NCBI GenBank assembly: GCA_963790045.1
Contig: CAWBMS010000011.1
Location: 468,735 to 532,734 of the forward strand
Length of the DNA: 64,000 nt
DNA from: DATKMP01 sp963790045
GTDB taxonomy: Bacteria; Bacteroidota; Ignavibacteria; UBA10030
Reading direction: 5' to 3'
The translations under genes and the position numbers were made by a program. Positions 9,969 through 19,574 of this stretch are shown here, in pieces; position 1 is the first letter of the stretch; each line of letters begins with the position of its first letter. The notes beneath the pieces are model-generated. The model searched no databases. It was not told where the DNA came from and saw only the letters and a program-made list of their open reading frames with translations.

Positions 9969-10074
9969 ATTATTTCTTTCTAAGTTTTATTCTTTCCAAG
10001 GTAAAAGGAAAAGGGGAGAAGGTAAATGGGAAATAAAAAAAATATATGGGAGAGGGCAAATATCGCAAGACAGA

Positions 10075-10107
10075 ACCAGTCCGACCCCTTTAAGGGATCG
10101 GACTGGT
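10075..10107. repeat. Long hairpin between pepD and the MFS gene
   Basis: Ten-base arms, accagtccga and tcggactggt, plus a few inner pairs after one mismatch. There is no T-run on either strand, so it is more like a dispersed hairpin than a terminator. A related hairpin with similar ends is at 50221-50254. Confidence 0.6.
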
Positions 10108-10119
10108 AAACATGCTTTT

Positions 10120-11578
10120 CTATTGTACGTTCTTCAAAATTGTCAGCAGATACTTCCAGTATTTTTCTACTGTGTCGATGTGCAGTTTTTCTTCCGGTGT
10201 GTGCACGCCTTCCATCGTTGGCCCCATGGAAAGCATATCCATCCCTTCGTATTTTTCGCCGATGATGCCGCACTCAAGTCCGGCGTGAATGGCTTTCACT
10301 TCCGGTTCTTTACCGAACAGCGAAGTGTAAGTTTGTTTTGCCACCTTCAGAATCGGAGATTCGAGATTGACCTTCCATCCCGGATACGCATCGCTCACGG
10401 TAAGCTCTGCACCGCCAAGCGTGAAGACCGAGGCAACTGTTTGTCCGATCTCTCTGATTTCAGAAGCGACAGAGCTGCGCTGGCTTGTGATGATCTCAAC
10501 CTTTTTCGCATCGGAACGGATAATGGCAACGTTCGTGGATGTTTCAACTAAGTTGGGAATATCCGCGCTCATTTTAATGACGCCGTGCGGTAAGGCAGAA
10601 ATGGTCTTCATGATTTTTATCTGCAACGGTTTCTTAAAGACCTTGCTGTTTTTCTTTGATTTAATTTCTTCCATGACAATGGAAAGTTTCGGATCAACGC
10701 TTTCGATTTCTGCTCGGATAATAGCGTCGCCCTGCGAAACAATACCGCTTGCTTCGTTTAATTTTTTCGAAGGGATGAAAACAATGGCTTCGGCTTCACG
10801 GGGAATCGCGTTGCTTTTGTTGCCGCCTTCGATGGAGGAAACGCGTGCATTCACTTTCTCAAGTGCTAATAAGACGCGATTGAGAATCTTGATCGAATCG
10901 CCGCGGCCTTTGTCGATCTCTGCGCCGGAATGTCCGCCTTTCAATCCTCGCACCTTAATGACAGTCGGCGTATAATTTGCTGGAGCAGTTTCGTATACAG
11001 CTTTCCAAGAAGCTGTGGTATTTTGTCCGCCGGCGCAGCCGACATACAGGATGCCTTCTTCTTCTGAATCAAGATTCAACAGAATGCGGCTCTTGACAAA
11101 ATCCGGCTGCAAATTATTCGCGCCGGTCAATCCGGTTTCTTCATCGATGGTGAATAAAAACTCTAACGGACCATGTTCCAGTGATCGATCTTCCATGATC
11201 GCAAGATTCGTTGCAATGGCAACACCATTATCAGCGCCAAGCGTTGTGCCGTTCGCGGTGAGGAAGTTTCCTTTTACCACAAGTTCGATTGGGTCTTTAT
11301 CAAAATCATGGACTGTGTCTTTGTTTTTTTCACCGACCATATCGAGATGTCCCTGCAAACAAATGGATGGAGCATTTTTCATGTCCTTTTGTTGCGGGTT
11401 TGCTCACGACAACGCTCAGCCATTTATCGCGCTTTACTTCTAATCCGAGTTTCTTTGCGGTTTCGATGACATAATCCGAAATCTTTTTTTCATTCTTGGA
11501 GCAGCGGGGAATTTTGCTGATCTCGGCAAAATATTTCCACACTAACTCCGGTTTTGTTCCTTGTAATAGATTCGACAT
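10120..11578 (-). CDS. pepD: Aminoacyl-histidine dipeptidase (cytosol nonspecific dipeptidase), frameshifted
   Basis: The M20-family dipeptidase PepD cleaves dipeptides such as Xaa-His in the cytosol using two zinc ions. The N-terminal 80 residues (MSNLLQGTKPELVWKYFAEI) are in one frame and the remaining ~420 in another. The join reads KPATKG then MKNAPSICLQGHLDMV, so one excess base lies near 11382. The metal motifs follow: GHLDMV, GADNG and DEETGLTGA. The start has agagg five bases upstream. It lies 55 nt downstream of the OPT transporter gene. The corrected length of about 485 residues is normal for the family. Confidence 0.9.
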
Positions 11579-11632
11579 AACAACCTCTTCTAATAATTAT
11601 TTGTGATACTATTTTTCATCTGTTCATCACTT

Positions 11633-13717
11633 CTACATAATTGCTGTGGGCGGTGCAGGTTCATCTGCTTTTCCGGCTTTCGACAACGGTTTAAAGATCA
11701 AATACAACGCAAGCACAGCGAATACGGGAATTGCTAACCACGAGGCGATGGATTCAAATCCGCCGACAGTCCAGAATTCCGGTATGCCGCTCACGCGATC
11801 CCGAATGAATACGACCGTTGCAATAAATAATCCCATCAGCGCTTCACCGGCGATCAATCCTGATGCAGTAAGAATACCTGCGTTTTCCACGCGGGCTTTT
11901 TGTGCATCATTGTAGCCGCGTTTTGCTGCGCGCTTATCGACGAAGCCGCGAATCAATCCGCCGATGAAGATGGCGAACGTTGTTTCTAACGGAAGATACA
12001 TTCCGACAGAAAACAACATCGGGCTTTTAACCTTAATCATAATTAACGAAATCCCCAGCGCAATTCCAACTAACACTAACGGCCACGCCATTTCTCCGCC
12101 CACAATGCCTTGCGATAATGCAGCCATTAAACCTGCTTGCGGTGCGGGAAGTTTTGCTCCTCCGAATCCGCCGGTTAACGGATTGCTTGCGAGATCTGAA
12201 TTGTGTAACACATAGAGCGGGAAAAACATTACCAAGCCGGCAAGAATAACGCCGATGATATCACCGATTTGCATCTTCGAAGGTGTTCCACCAAGAATGT
12301 GCCCGACTTTTAAATCCTGCAGCATTTCACCGGCAACAGCAGAAGAAACGCATACAACAGCAGCAACGCCAAGCACTGCTGCAACACCTTGCACACCTTT
12401 TGCGCCGATGATGACCATAACCAATGCGGCAATGACGGTGGTGGCAAGCGTTAAACCGGAAATAGGATTGTTGGATGAACCGATCATCCCGACAAGATTA
12501 CCGGAAACCGCTGCAAAGAAAAATCCGGTAACCAACATCACGATAGCAGCAAGAATTGCGCCGATAAAATTTTGTGTGAAGTAAAAATATAATCCGATCA
12601 TCAATGTAAAAATAACGACAATACCCAGCAGAACAACTTTGAATGACAAGTCTTTTTGCGTGCGTTCCGTGGAAGCTGTTGCGGTTGCCGATTTCCGAAC
12701 ATCTGCAATTCCGCGCTTGATGCCGAGAATAAGATTCTTGCGCATCTTCCATAATGTATAACACGCACCGACAAGCATACCGCCGACGGCAATCGGGCGG
12801 ACGATGTAGCGATAGAGATGTCCGGTTAATGCGCCCCATGCGGCGAGAGAGTCGCCGTTGGATGCAACAAGATATTTATCAATTAGCTGCGGGCCAAGGA
12901 AGAATACAAGCAGGGGAACAAACAATCCCCACGCAAGCACGCCGCCTGCAAAGTTCAACGCGCCGAGTTCCGGTCCGATAATGTAGCCAACGCCGATGTA
13001 TGCCGGTGTCGCGGCAGGAGCGGAGATGGTGGTAATGCCGCCGCCGAGAATTTTTTCGGAATTTTCTTTCAATCCCAGCTTTACAAACGATTCTTTCACG
13101 CGTCCGACTGTAACTTGAAAATCATTCGATGAATGGAAAATATTCAAGCCATCTAACAATTTAATAAACGCGCCGATTGCCATTGCCTTGAACAATTGAA
13201 TCGCTGCTTCCGCGCCGCGCTGTCCGGCTTTGTGAATTTCTGCCGCTGCAACGGATTCAGGAAAGGGAAGCGTCGGGTCTTCCACCATCACACGCCGAAG
13301 AATGGTGACGAACATAATTCCCAGAATGCCGCCAAGGATCATCAATGCGGCTGCCGTAAGATATTCTTCTAACATGTTTTGCGGATTGAATGTCCAGATG
13401 TGTAAAATCACAAACGCGGGAATCGTAAAGATGGCGCCCGCTGCAACTGATTCACCAATGGAACCGACCGTTCGCGCAAAGTTTTCTTCTAACAATGAAC
13501 CTTTCATTGCTTTTAGTAAAGCCATTCCGATGACGGCGGCGGGATACGTTGCCGCAATCGTCATGCCGGCTTTTAATCCCAGATACGCATTTGCCGCACC
13601 GAGCACCACGCACATCACCAAACCGATCAGCAATGCGCGGAAAGTAAATTCTTTCATATCGGTATTTGCAGGCACATACGAAACGAATTTCTTTTCGCTT
13701 CCTGTTCCATCTGCCAT
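11633..13717 (-). CDS. OPT family oligopeptide transporter
   Basis: A polytopic inner-membrane protein of 694 residues with the OPT family signature near the N-terminus (NAYLGLKAGMTIAATYPAAVIGMALL) and about fifteen hydrophobic helices. OPT members of this bacterial branch import oligopeptides, or metal chelates in some cases. A longer frame could start at a TTG at 13732, but the ATG at 13717 has an ideal ggag seven bases upstream and is preferred. It is placed between proline dehydrogenase (27 nt upstream) and pepD (downstream), which favours peptides as substrate. Confidence 0.9.
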   Translation of the reverse strand: MADGTGSEKKFVSYVPANTDMKEFTFRALLIGLVMCVVLGAANAYLGLKAGMTIAATYPAAVIGMALLKAMKGSLLEENFARTVGSIGESVAAGAIFTIPAFVILHIWTFNPQNMLEEYLTAAALMILGGILGIMFVTILRRVMVEDPTLPFPESVAAAEIHKAGQRGAEAAIQLFKAMAIGAFIKLLDGLNIFHSSNDFQVTVGRVKESFVKLGLKENSEKILGGGITTISAPAATPAYIGVGYIIGPELGALNFAGGVLAWGLFVPLLVFFLGPQLIDKYLVASNGDSLAAWGALTGHLYRYIVRPIAVGGMLVGACYTLWKMRKNLILGIKRGIADVRKSATATASTERTQKDLSFKVVLLGIVVIFTLMIGLYFYFTQNFIGAILAAIVMLVTGFFFAAVSGNLVGMIGSSNNPISGLTLATTVIAALVMVIIGAKGVQGVAAVLGVAAVVCVSSAVAGEMLQDLKVGHILGGTPSKMQIGDIIGVILAGLVMFFPLYVLHNSDLASNPLTGGFGGAKLPAPQAGLMAALSQGIVGGEMAWPLVLVGIALGISLIMIKVKSPMLFSVGMYLPLETTFAIFIGGLIRGFVDKRAAKRGYNDAQKARVENAGILTASGLIAGEALMGLFIATVVFIRDRVSGIPEFWTVGGFESIASWLAIPVFAVLALYLIFKPLSKAGKADEPAPPTAIM

Positions 13718-13744
13718 AAGTTTCTCCTTCAAGGACTATGTATT

Positions 13745-14647
13745 TTATGAATGTATAAAAATTGCTTTTGTAATGTACCACGCCATCAGCGGGTTTTCTT
13801 TTAACCGCCGCGTGGAATATCCATACCAATCTTTGCCGAACGGCACGTACACGCGCAGCCGGTGTCCGTTGCGCACGGTTTGGTCACGACGCTTCTCTCG
13901 TACTCCCAGCAGCATCTGGAATTCATACTGCTCCGGTTTTAATTTCAACTCAGAAATATATTTATATGCCGCATCGATCAACACATCATCGTGCGTGGCA
14001 ATACCGATGTAGGAACCGCTTTCTAAAATAATTTTTAAGAGCTTGATATAATTTTTCTGAATTTCTTTTCGTTCTTTAAATGCAATCGAAGGCAGCTCGT
14101 CATAAATTCCTTTACACAATCGTATGTTTGCTTTTTGCTGAACTAACGAACGAACATCCGATTCGCTTCTGCGCAAACATGCTTGAATCACGACACCGGT
14201 ATTCGTAAATCCTTCGCTTCGTAATCGTCGATAGAGATCGAGCGTTGCATCGGTTGTTGTTGCATCTTCCATATCGATACGAACAAATGTATCGTACTTC
14301 TGTGCCTGTTCGAGAACAGCTTTGATATTGCGATACGCAAGTTCCTTGTCGATGGTTAAACCAAGCTGTGTCGGTTTTAGCGAGACGTTTGCCGCAAGCC
14401 GGTTGCTTTTAATTGCCTCTAATAGAGAGAGAATGCCTTGCTGCACCGCAACAGTTTCCTGCGCGTTGTTAATATCTTCGCCCAATAAATCCATTGTGGC
14501 AAGAATAGTTTTGCTGTTCAATTGCTGCACGGTGGTAATGCCGGCTTCCAGCGCTGCACCGGCAATATAACGCTTTGCAACCTGCCCCACGATGGATTTT
14601 GGAATAAATGGTAGCGCTGTAACGACAGCTTTATTAAGCAAAGACAT
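13745..14647 (-). CDS. Proline dehydrogenase
   Basis: 300 residues, a stand-alone FAD-dependent proline dehydrogenase that oxidises proline to pyrroline-5-carboxylate and feeds electrons to quinone. Characteristic segments are NVSLKPTQLGL, FVRIDMEDATTTD, GVVIQACLRRSESD, RLCKGIYDE and the C-terminal YVPFGKDWYGYSTRRLKENP, where the Arg pair binds the substrate carboxylate. It is first in the minus-strand run with the OPT transporter, pepD and the MFSD1-like carrier. No pyrroline-5-carboxylate dehydrogenase is in the window, so that step must be encoded elsewhere. Confidence 0.9.
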   Translation of the reverse strand: MSLLNKAVVTALPFIPKSIVGQVAKRYIAGAALEAGITTVQQLNSKTILATMDLLGEDINNAQETVAVQQGILSLLEAIKSNRLAANVSLKPTQLGLTIDKELAYRNIKAVLEQAQKYDTFVRIDMEDATTTDATLDLYRRLRSEGFTNTGVVIQACLRRSESDVRSLVQQKANIRLCKGIYDELPSIAFKERKEIQKNYIKLLKIILESGSYIGIATHDDVLIDAAYKYISELKLKPEQYEFQMLLGVREKRRDQTVRNGHRLRVYVPFGKDWYGYSTRRLKENPLMAWYITKAIFIHS

Positions 14648-14790
14648 AAAATTTTATCATAATTCAAGTGCCGTCAATATAGCCAGCCAAGCGCGGAAAA
14701 GCAACAGAATAGAATGTTTTATATATAGATGCGCGCCTTAACGTGAAATAGAAGGGCGGAAATTTGATAGCGGATTTTGATTAATTCTCA

Positions 14791-15657
14791 TTATCCAATA
14801 TTGAACAGTTCTATACGCCGTTCAAGCTCTTTCTTAAGCTCAAGGCATACATTATCGAGCGGCGTTGTTTGGAATGACGGGATTTCCTTTTGCAAAATAT
14901 GCCAGGAGGGATGATCTGCAAGTGAAAAGTTTTTAGGTAATTCGTTGATACCGTGCTCCCATATTTCTGCAAGCACATCGGCAAATCGCACAATAGCAGT
15001 GAGAACGGGAGAATATTTTGAAGCTGCCGGCTTATGATGATGCTGAATAATATCGCGGAGTTCTGCCGGAAGCTTCCATCGCTCGCATAAATGTCCGCCG
15101 ATTGTTGCATGAGAAATTCCGATGAGTTGTTCTTCTGCCTCGACATCCGCAATATCCGATGTGTTCAGTAAATTTCGAACTTCATCATGATAAATGGGAT
15201 AACATTGTACAAAAACAATCTTTCCAATATCATGCAGAATACCGGCGGTGAACGCTTTGCTCAGCGGGCGCTGCGCTAATTTTGATGCAAGCGATTGCGA
15301 AAGAATTGCGGTGGCTAAGCTATGTTTCCACAAATCATTCAAGTAATCGACTTGTTGATCGTTGAATTGATTAAATTCCTGACGCATGTGATACAGCAAC
15401 GCAAGATGGCTCACTTCTTCAAATCCTAAAAAAGCGACGGCCTGCGGTACCGAAGTAACTTCCCAGCGCAATCCATAAAATGGCGAGTTAATGGCACGAA
15501 GCACCTGAATCGTAAGTGCCGCATCTGTTTCAATCAATTGGGCGATTCGAACGGAAGCGACATTTTCTTTTGTTGCCTCTGATTGAATCTCTGCAATGAC
15601 CTGCGGAAACGAAACGATTTCACTAATAAGGTTAATATCAGATATAATGTCTCTCAT
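14791..15657 (-). CDS. HDOD domain protein
   Basis: 288 residues that are essentially one HDOD domain, a catalytically inactive relative of HD phosphohydrolases found in signalling proteins. Family features are visible: LPQVIAEI-like N-terminus (FPQVIAEIQSEA), INSPFYGLRWEVTSVPQAVAFLGFEEV, GILHDIGKIVF and an HATIGGHLCERWKLP segment. The HD dyad survives in LHDIGK. It probably has a regulatory role. No partner is encoded beside it; it sits alone upstream of the peptide cluster. Confidence 0.85.
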   Translation of the reverse strand: MRDIISDINLISEIVSFPQVIAEIQSEATKENVASVRIAQLIETDAALTIQVLRAINSPFYGLRWEVTSVPQAVAFLGFEEVSHLALLYHMRQEFNQFNDQQVDYLNDLWKHSLATAILSQSLASKLAQRPLSKAFTAGILHDIGKIVFVQCYPIYHDEVRNLLNTSDIADVEAEEQLIGISHATIGGHLCERWKLPAELRDIIQHHHKPAASKYSPVLTAIVRFADVLAEIWEHGINELPKNFSLADHPSWHILQKEIPSFQTTPLDNVCLELKKELERRIELFNIG

Positions 15658-16107
15658 AAACTTGAATTATTTTAATCAAAGAAACTGTTCTCAAATCATA
15701 TTCTCAATATGGTAAGAGAAAATCTGAGAAGATGAAAGGGAAAGAAGAGAAAGGGGCATTGAATCGTCTATCTTATTTTTGAGTGATAATCTTGTTTAGA
15801 TATTCGATACTGACGCGTTCGGCATCTTGGTGCAACAAAATTTCTGGTGTAAATATTTCCTTACAAAGCGATTGGTAGAATTCAATTATGATGAAAAAGG
15901 AAAGGCGTCTCGGTGTGTGGAGCGACGAAGTAAAAGCGACGTGCTTGCTGTAATGAAGAATATGTCATTGTGATTCCGATGCAATCGGAAGAAGCCACGA
16001 AGTGGTGGTATTGCCACAATCTTGCTTCGTCGCTTGGCTCATCGCAAAAAGTCCAAAATCAATTTCCAATCTATCAAAATTAGTTTTTATAAAACTATTG
16101 TCGCGGT
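15658..16107. other. Intergenic region with degenerate hairpin repeats
   Basis: No coding region seen. It contains small hairpins with 3-nt loops, ttccgat-gca-atcggaa (15974-15990) and ccac-gaa-gtgg (15995-16005), next to stretches like gacgaag and cttcgtcg. The loops are of the same size as in the repeat at 1661-1760. Confidence 0.5.
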
Positions 16108-16135
16108 TTGACATTCAAGGGGGAATGTTTATATT
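16108..16135 (+). promoter_or_regulatory. Candidate promoter of the rel operon
   Basis: ttgaca at 16108-16113 and tatatt at 16130-16135, separated by 16 bases, 27 nt before the rel start codon. The match to the general sigma-70 pattern is good, but promoter preferences in this group are not certain. Confidence 0.45.
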
Positions 16136-16161
16136 CTTAAGATACACGATGCGTGTAAATT

Positions 16162-18348
16162 ATGGTGTTAGACGATAAAAATAAAAAGCGCTTGGATGAA
16201 CTTCTGGCGTTGTGCAGAAAAAATCTTCGTTCGGTGGATGAAGATTTAATTACGCGGGCGTTCATGCTCAGCTTGGAAGCGCACAAAAATAATTTGCGCG
16301 CATCGGGAGAACCGTACTTTCAACATCCGTACGAAGCGGCAAAAATTGTTGCAAAAGAAATTCCGCTGGATGATGTTTCGGTGGCGGCGGCGTTGCTGCA
16401 CGATGTAGTGGAAGATACGGAATTTGAATTGAAAGATATCCGCGCAGAGTTCGGCGATGCCGTTGCCGATATTGTGGATGGCGCAACGAAGATTACGGAT
16501 ATTTTTGAAAGCCACGAAGTAACGCAGGCGGAAAGTTATCGCAAGTTGCTGCTTTCGATGGTGAACGACATCCGCGTGATGCTCGTCAAGTTTGCCGACC
16601 GCTTGCACAATATGCGCACACTGGAATATTTGCCGCCGGAACGCCGGCTCCGCATGGCAAAAGAGACATTAGATATTTACGCGCCGTTCGCGCACCGCTT
16701 CGGCTTGGCACAGATTAAATGGGAATTGGAAGATTTATCCTTCAAACATATTCATCCTCAGGAATACGAACAGATCTCGCGGCAATTGCGTTCCAAGCGG
16801 CGCGAACGCGAACATTATATCAATCGATTTATTCAACCGCTTAAACAGCGATTGACGGATGAAGGATTGAATTATGAAATTGCCGGCCGCCCCAAACACC
16901 TTTATTCTATCTACAATAAAATGTTGAAACGGAATAAACCGTTGGAGGAAATTTATGATCTGTTTGCGGTGCGCATCGTGTTAGACACCAACGAAAACAG
17001 CGATTGCTTTTTTGTGTATGGCGTTGTAACGGAATTGTATAAACCCATTTCCGAACGGTTTAAAGATTATATTTCCATCCCCAAAAAAAACGGCTACCAA
17101 TCTATTCACACTACCGTGATCGGTCCCGACGGAAAAATGGTCGAAGTGCAGGTGCGTACGAAAGCGATGCATGAAGTTGCCGAACGCGGTGTGGCGGCGC
17201 ACTGGATGTATAAAGAAAACAGAGCATCGCTGGATCAAGAGTTGGAAAGCTGGACGAATTGGGTGCGGGAAATTTTTGAACAGAAAGATGCCAACACGCC
17301 GCGAGAGTTGATGGAAAGTTTCAAGCTGAATTTGTATCAGGATGAAATTTATATTTTCACGCCCAAAGGCGATCTCAAAATTCTGCCGCGCGATGCCACG
17401 CCAGTGGATTATGCGTTTGAGATCCATTCCAACGTCGGCATGCATTGTATCGGTGCAAAGGTGAACGGGCGGATTGTGCCCCTCAACACGCTCTTGCGCA
17501 GCGGCGATCAAGTCGAAATCATTACTTCTAAAAATCAATCTCCAAATCCCGGCTGGGAAAAATTTGTTGTTACCCACAAAGCAAAATCACACATCAGAAG
17601 AATTATACGCGAAGCAAGCATCAAGCATGCGGATGAAGGAAGAGAATTGTGGGAAAAGAAAATCAAACGGCGCAAGGTGCAGGTGCCGCAAGAGGAATTA
17701 GACAAGTTTCTTCACGGTTTGAAATACAACGACCAGATCGAATTTTTTACGGCGATTGCCGATCAAAAGATTGAATTAGATTCGTTAATAGAACAATTTG
17801 TCCTGCGTACGAAAACGCCAACGGCCGAAGGCATCGAAACAGAGGTTGAAAGCAATTCGCTCTTCGATAAATTTGTGAACACGGCACGGGATATTACCAG
17901 CGGCATTTCGTTGTTTGGCATGAACGATAATTTTATGCACCAGTACGCAAAATGCTGCAACCCGATTCCCGGCGATGAGATTGTCGGATTCGTGACAACG
18001 GGCGAAGGAATAAAAATCCATCGGAAAGAATGCCGTAACATTATTTCATTGCGGCTTGCAGAAAGCGCACGCGTTGTGGATGTTTCCTGGCCGCAGACGA
18101 ACACCGTCGATTTTATTGCAGGCCTGCACATTACCGGCGAAGATCGGCCGGCATTGTTAAGCGACATCACGCACGCGATTGCTGGTTACCAAAACACGAA
18201 TATTCGCAGTGCCAATGTCGATTCCAAGGGATCATCGTTCGACGGAAAAATTATTGTGTATGTGAAGGATACGATGCATCTGGCGCGTGTTGTAGAAAAA
18301 GTAAAGAAGGTGCAAGGTATTTTGGCTGTGGAGCGATTTAACGGATGA
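16162..18348 (+). CDS. rel: RelA/SpoT (p)ppGpp synthetase/hydrolase
   Basis: 728 residues with the full bifunctional domain order. The HD hydrolase (AALLHDVVEDTE, then FADRLHNMRTLEY) is at about 50-190, the nucleotidyltransferase synthetase (LYSIYNKMLKR, IYDLFAVRIV, YQSIHTTV) at about 230-370, a TGS domain (IYIFTPKGDLKILP) at about 395-460, a zinc-finger-like HQYAKCCNPIPGDEIVGF near 600, and a C-terminal ACT domain. It makes and degrades the stringent-response alarmone. The hydrolase motif is intact, so this is the SpoT-like bifunctional type. The stop overlaps the start of ruvX by four bases. Confidence 0.95.
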   Translation: MVLDDKNKKRLDELLALCRKNLRSVDEDLITRAFMLSLEAHKNNLRASGEPYFQHPYEAAKIVAKEIPLDDVSVAAALLHDVVEDTEFELKDIRAEFGDAVADIVDGATKITDIFESHEVTQAESYRKLLLSMVNDIRVMLVKFADRLHNMRTLEYLPPERRLRMAKETLDIYAPFAHRFGLAQIKWELEDLSFKHIHPQEYEQISRQLRSKRREREHYINRFIQPLKQRLTDEGLNYEIAGRPKHLYSIYNKMLKRNKPLEEIYDLFAVRIVLDTNENSDCFFVYGVVTELYKPISERFKDYISIPKKNGYQSIHTTVIGPDGKMVEVQVRTKAMHEVAERGVAAHWMYKENRASLDQELESWTNWVREIFEQKDANTPRELMESFKLNLYQDEIYIFTPKGDLKILPRDATPVDYAFEIHSNVGMHCIGAKVNGRIVPLNTLLRSGDQVEIITSKNQSPNPGWEKFVVTHKAKSHIRRIIREASIKHADEGRELWEKKIKRRKVQVPQEELDKFLHGLKYNDQIEFFTAIADQKIELDSLIEQFVLRTKTPTAEGIETEVESNSLFDKFVNTARDITSGISLFGMNDNFMHQYAKCCNPIPGDEIVGFVTTGEGIKIHRKECRNIISLRLAESARVVDVSWPQTNTVDFIAGLHITGEDRPALLSDITHAIAGYQNTNIRSANVDSKGSSFDGKIIVYVKDTMHLARVVEKVKKVQGILAVERFNG

Positions 18349-18788
18349 ACAATTCGGTTGATGGAAGAGTGCTCGGTATCGATTATGGTACACGCCGTGT
18401 TGGATTAGCGTTAAGCGATCCGCTGGGAATTATTGCACAGCCCATTGATGCAGTGAAGCAGAGCAGCGAACTTATGGCAGAGATTCGCCAAGTGGTGGAA
18501 CGAGAGCGTGTGCATACGGTTGTTGTCGGAATGCCGCTGAACTTAAAAGGGCAAGCGGCACAGACCGCGCAGGAAGTGCAGAAATTTGTGGAACAACTAC
18601 GCGCAGAACTTTCGATGGAAGTTGCAACGTGGGACGAGCGGTTCACCACGACGATTGCCCAGCAGACCATGATAACTATGGGCACAAAAAAGAAAGAACG
18701 GCAACAAAAAAATGGCCGCATCGATTCGATGGCGGCAGCAGTGATGCTGCAAAATTATTTGGACAGTAAAAAACGATCCCAAATTTAG
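18345..18788 (+). CDS. ruvX: Putative pre-16S rRNA nuclease RuvX/YqgF
   Basis: 147 residues with the RNase H-like fold pattern: VLGIDYGTRRVGLALSDPLG at the start, VVVGMPLNLKG in the middle, DERFTT and finally a DSMAAAVMLQNYL helix with the last acidic residue. The family matures the 5' end of 16S rRNA. The start codon overlaps the rel stop (ATGA), indicating translational coupling. The mtgA gene follows after 3 nt. Confidence 0.9.
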   Translation: MNNSVDGRVLGIDYGTRRVGLALSDPLGIIAQPIDAVKQSSELMAEIRQVVERERVHTVVVGMPLNLKGQAAQTAQEVQKFVEQLRAELSMEVATWDERFTTTIAQQTMITMGTKKKERQQKNGRIDSMAAAVMLQNYLDSKKRSQI

Positions 18789-18791
18789 TAG

Positions 18792-19559
18792 ATGGAAGAA
18801 TCTCAGATAAAGCAAAAATCTCCGGCATCAGAACGAGCAAAGCAAATTGCAAAACAGTTATTGTATCGGAGTAAAAAATATCCGATCAAAACATTCTTTA
18901 TTGTCTGCGGAATGATTATCGTTCTGCAATTTTTATTGTTGCCCTTCGGTAATGTGCGGGATTTGAGAACGAAGAACCCGGGCGAAACAGCATTTATGAA
19001 AGCAGCTGCAGAACGTGCCAAGGATGAAGGCAAACCGTTCCACCTTGTGCAGCACTGGGTTCCGCTGAAATCCATTCCGCAGGATGCGGTAGATGCAGTA
19101 GTCGTTGCCGAAGACGGAACATTCTGGCAGAACGAAGGATTCGATTGGTACGAATTCCGCGAGTCGGTGGAAAAAAATTGGGAAGAAGGCAAAGCGGCAC
19201 GCGGCGCCAGCACCATTACGCAACAGTTGGTCAAAAATTTATATCTGTCGTCGTCAAAAAATCCGCTGCGCAAATTAAAAGAATGGGCGTTGACGTGGTA
19301 TATGAGTCGGCAACTCAGCAAGTCCCGTATCATCGAATTGTATCTGAACGTCATAGAGTGGGGCAACGGTGTGTATGGCATCGAAGCGGCATCGCGCGTG
19401 TATTTTGGAAAACCGGCAGCGGCGCTCTCACGCGAAGAATGTGCGCGCTTGGCAGCGACGATTCCCAGCCCGCTGCGGCACCGTGCGGACATGGATACGA
19501 AATATGTGCTGCGCCGTTCGCAGATTATTTTAGAACGAATGAACGCACGCGGTATGTAA
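18792..19559 (+). CDS. mtgA: Monofunctional peptidoglycan glycosyltransferase
   Basis: 255 residues: a cytoplasmic basic N-terminus, one transmembrane helix (FFIVCGMIIVLQFLLLPFG) and a GT51 glycosyltransferase domain without a transpeptidase. Conserved motifs are VVAEDGTFWQNEGFDW with the catalytic Glu, GASTITQQLVKNLYLS with the KNL/Q pattern, and ELYLNVIEWGNGVYGIEAA. It polymerises lipid II into glycan strands on the outer face of the inner membrane. It follows ruvX closely and probably shares its transcript. Confidence 0.95.
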   Translation: MEESQIKQKSPASERAKQIAKQLLYRSKKYPIKTFFIVCGMIIVLQFLLLPFGNVRDLRTKNPGETAFMKAAAERAKDEGKPFHLVQHWVPLKSIPQDAVDAVVVAEDGTFWQNEGFDWYEFRESVEKNWEEGKAARGASTITQQLVKNLYLSSSKNPLRKLKEWALTWYMSRQLSKSRIIELYLNVIEWGNGVYGIEAASRVYFGKPAAALSREECARLAATIPSPLRHRADMDTKYVLRRSQIILERMNARGM

Positions 19560-19574
19560 CGGAACGAAGGCGCT

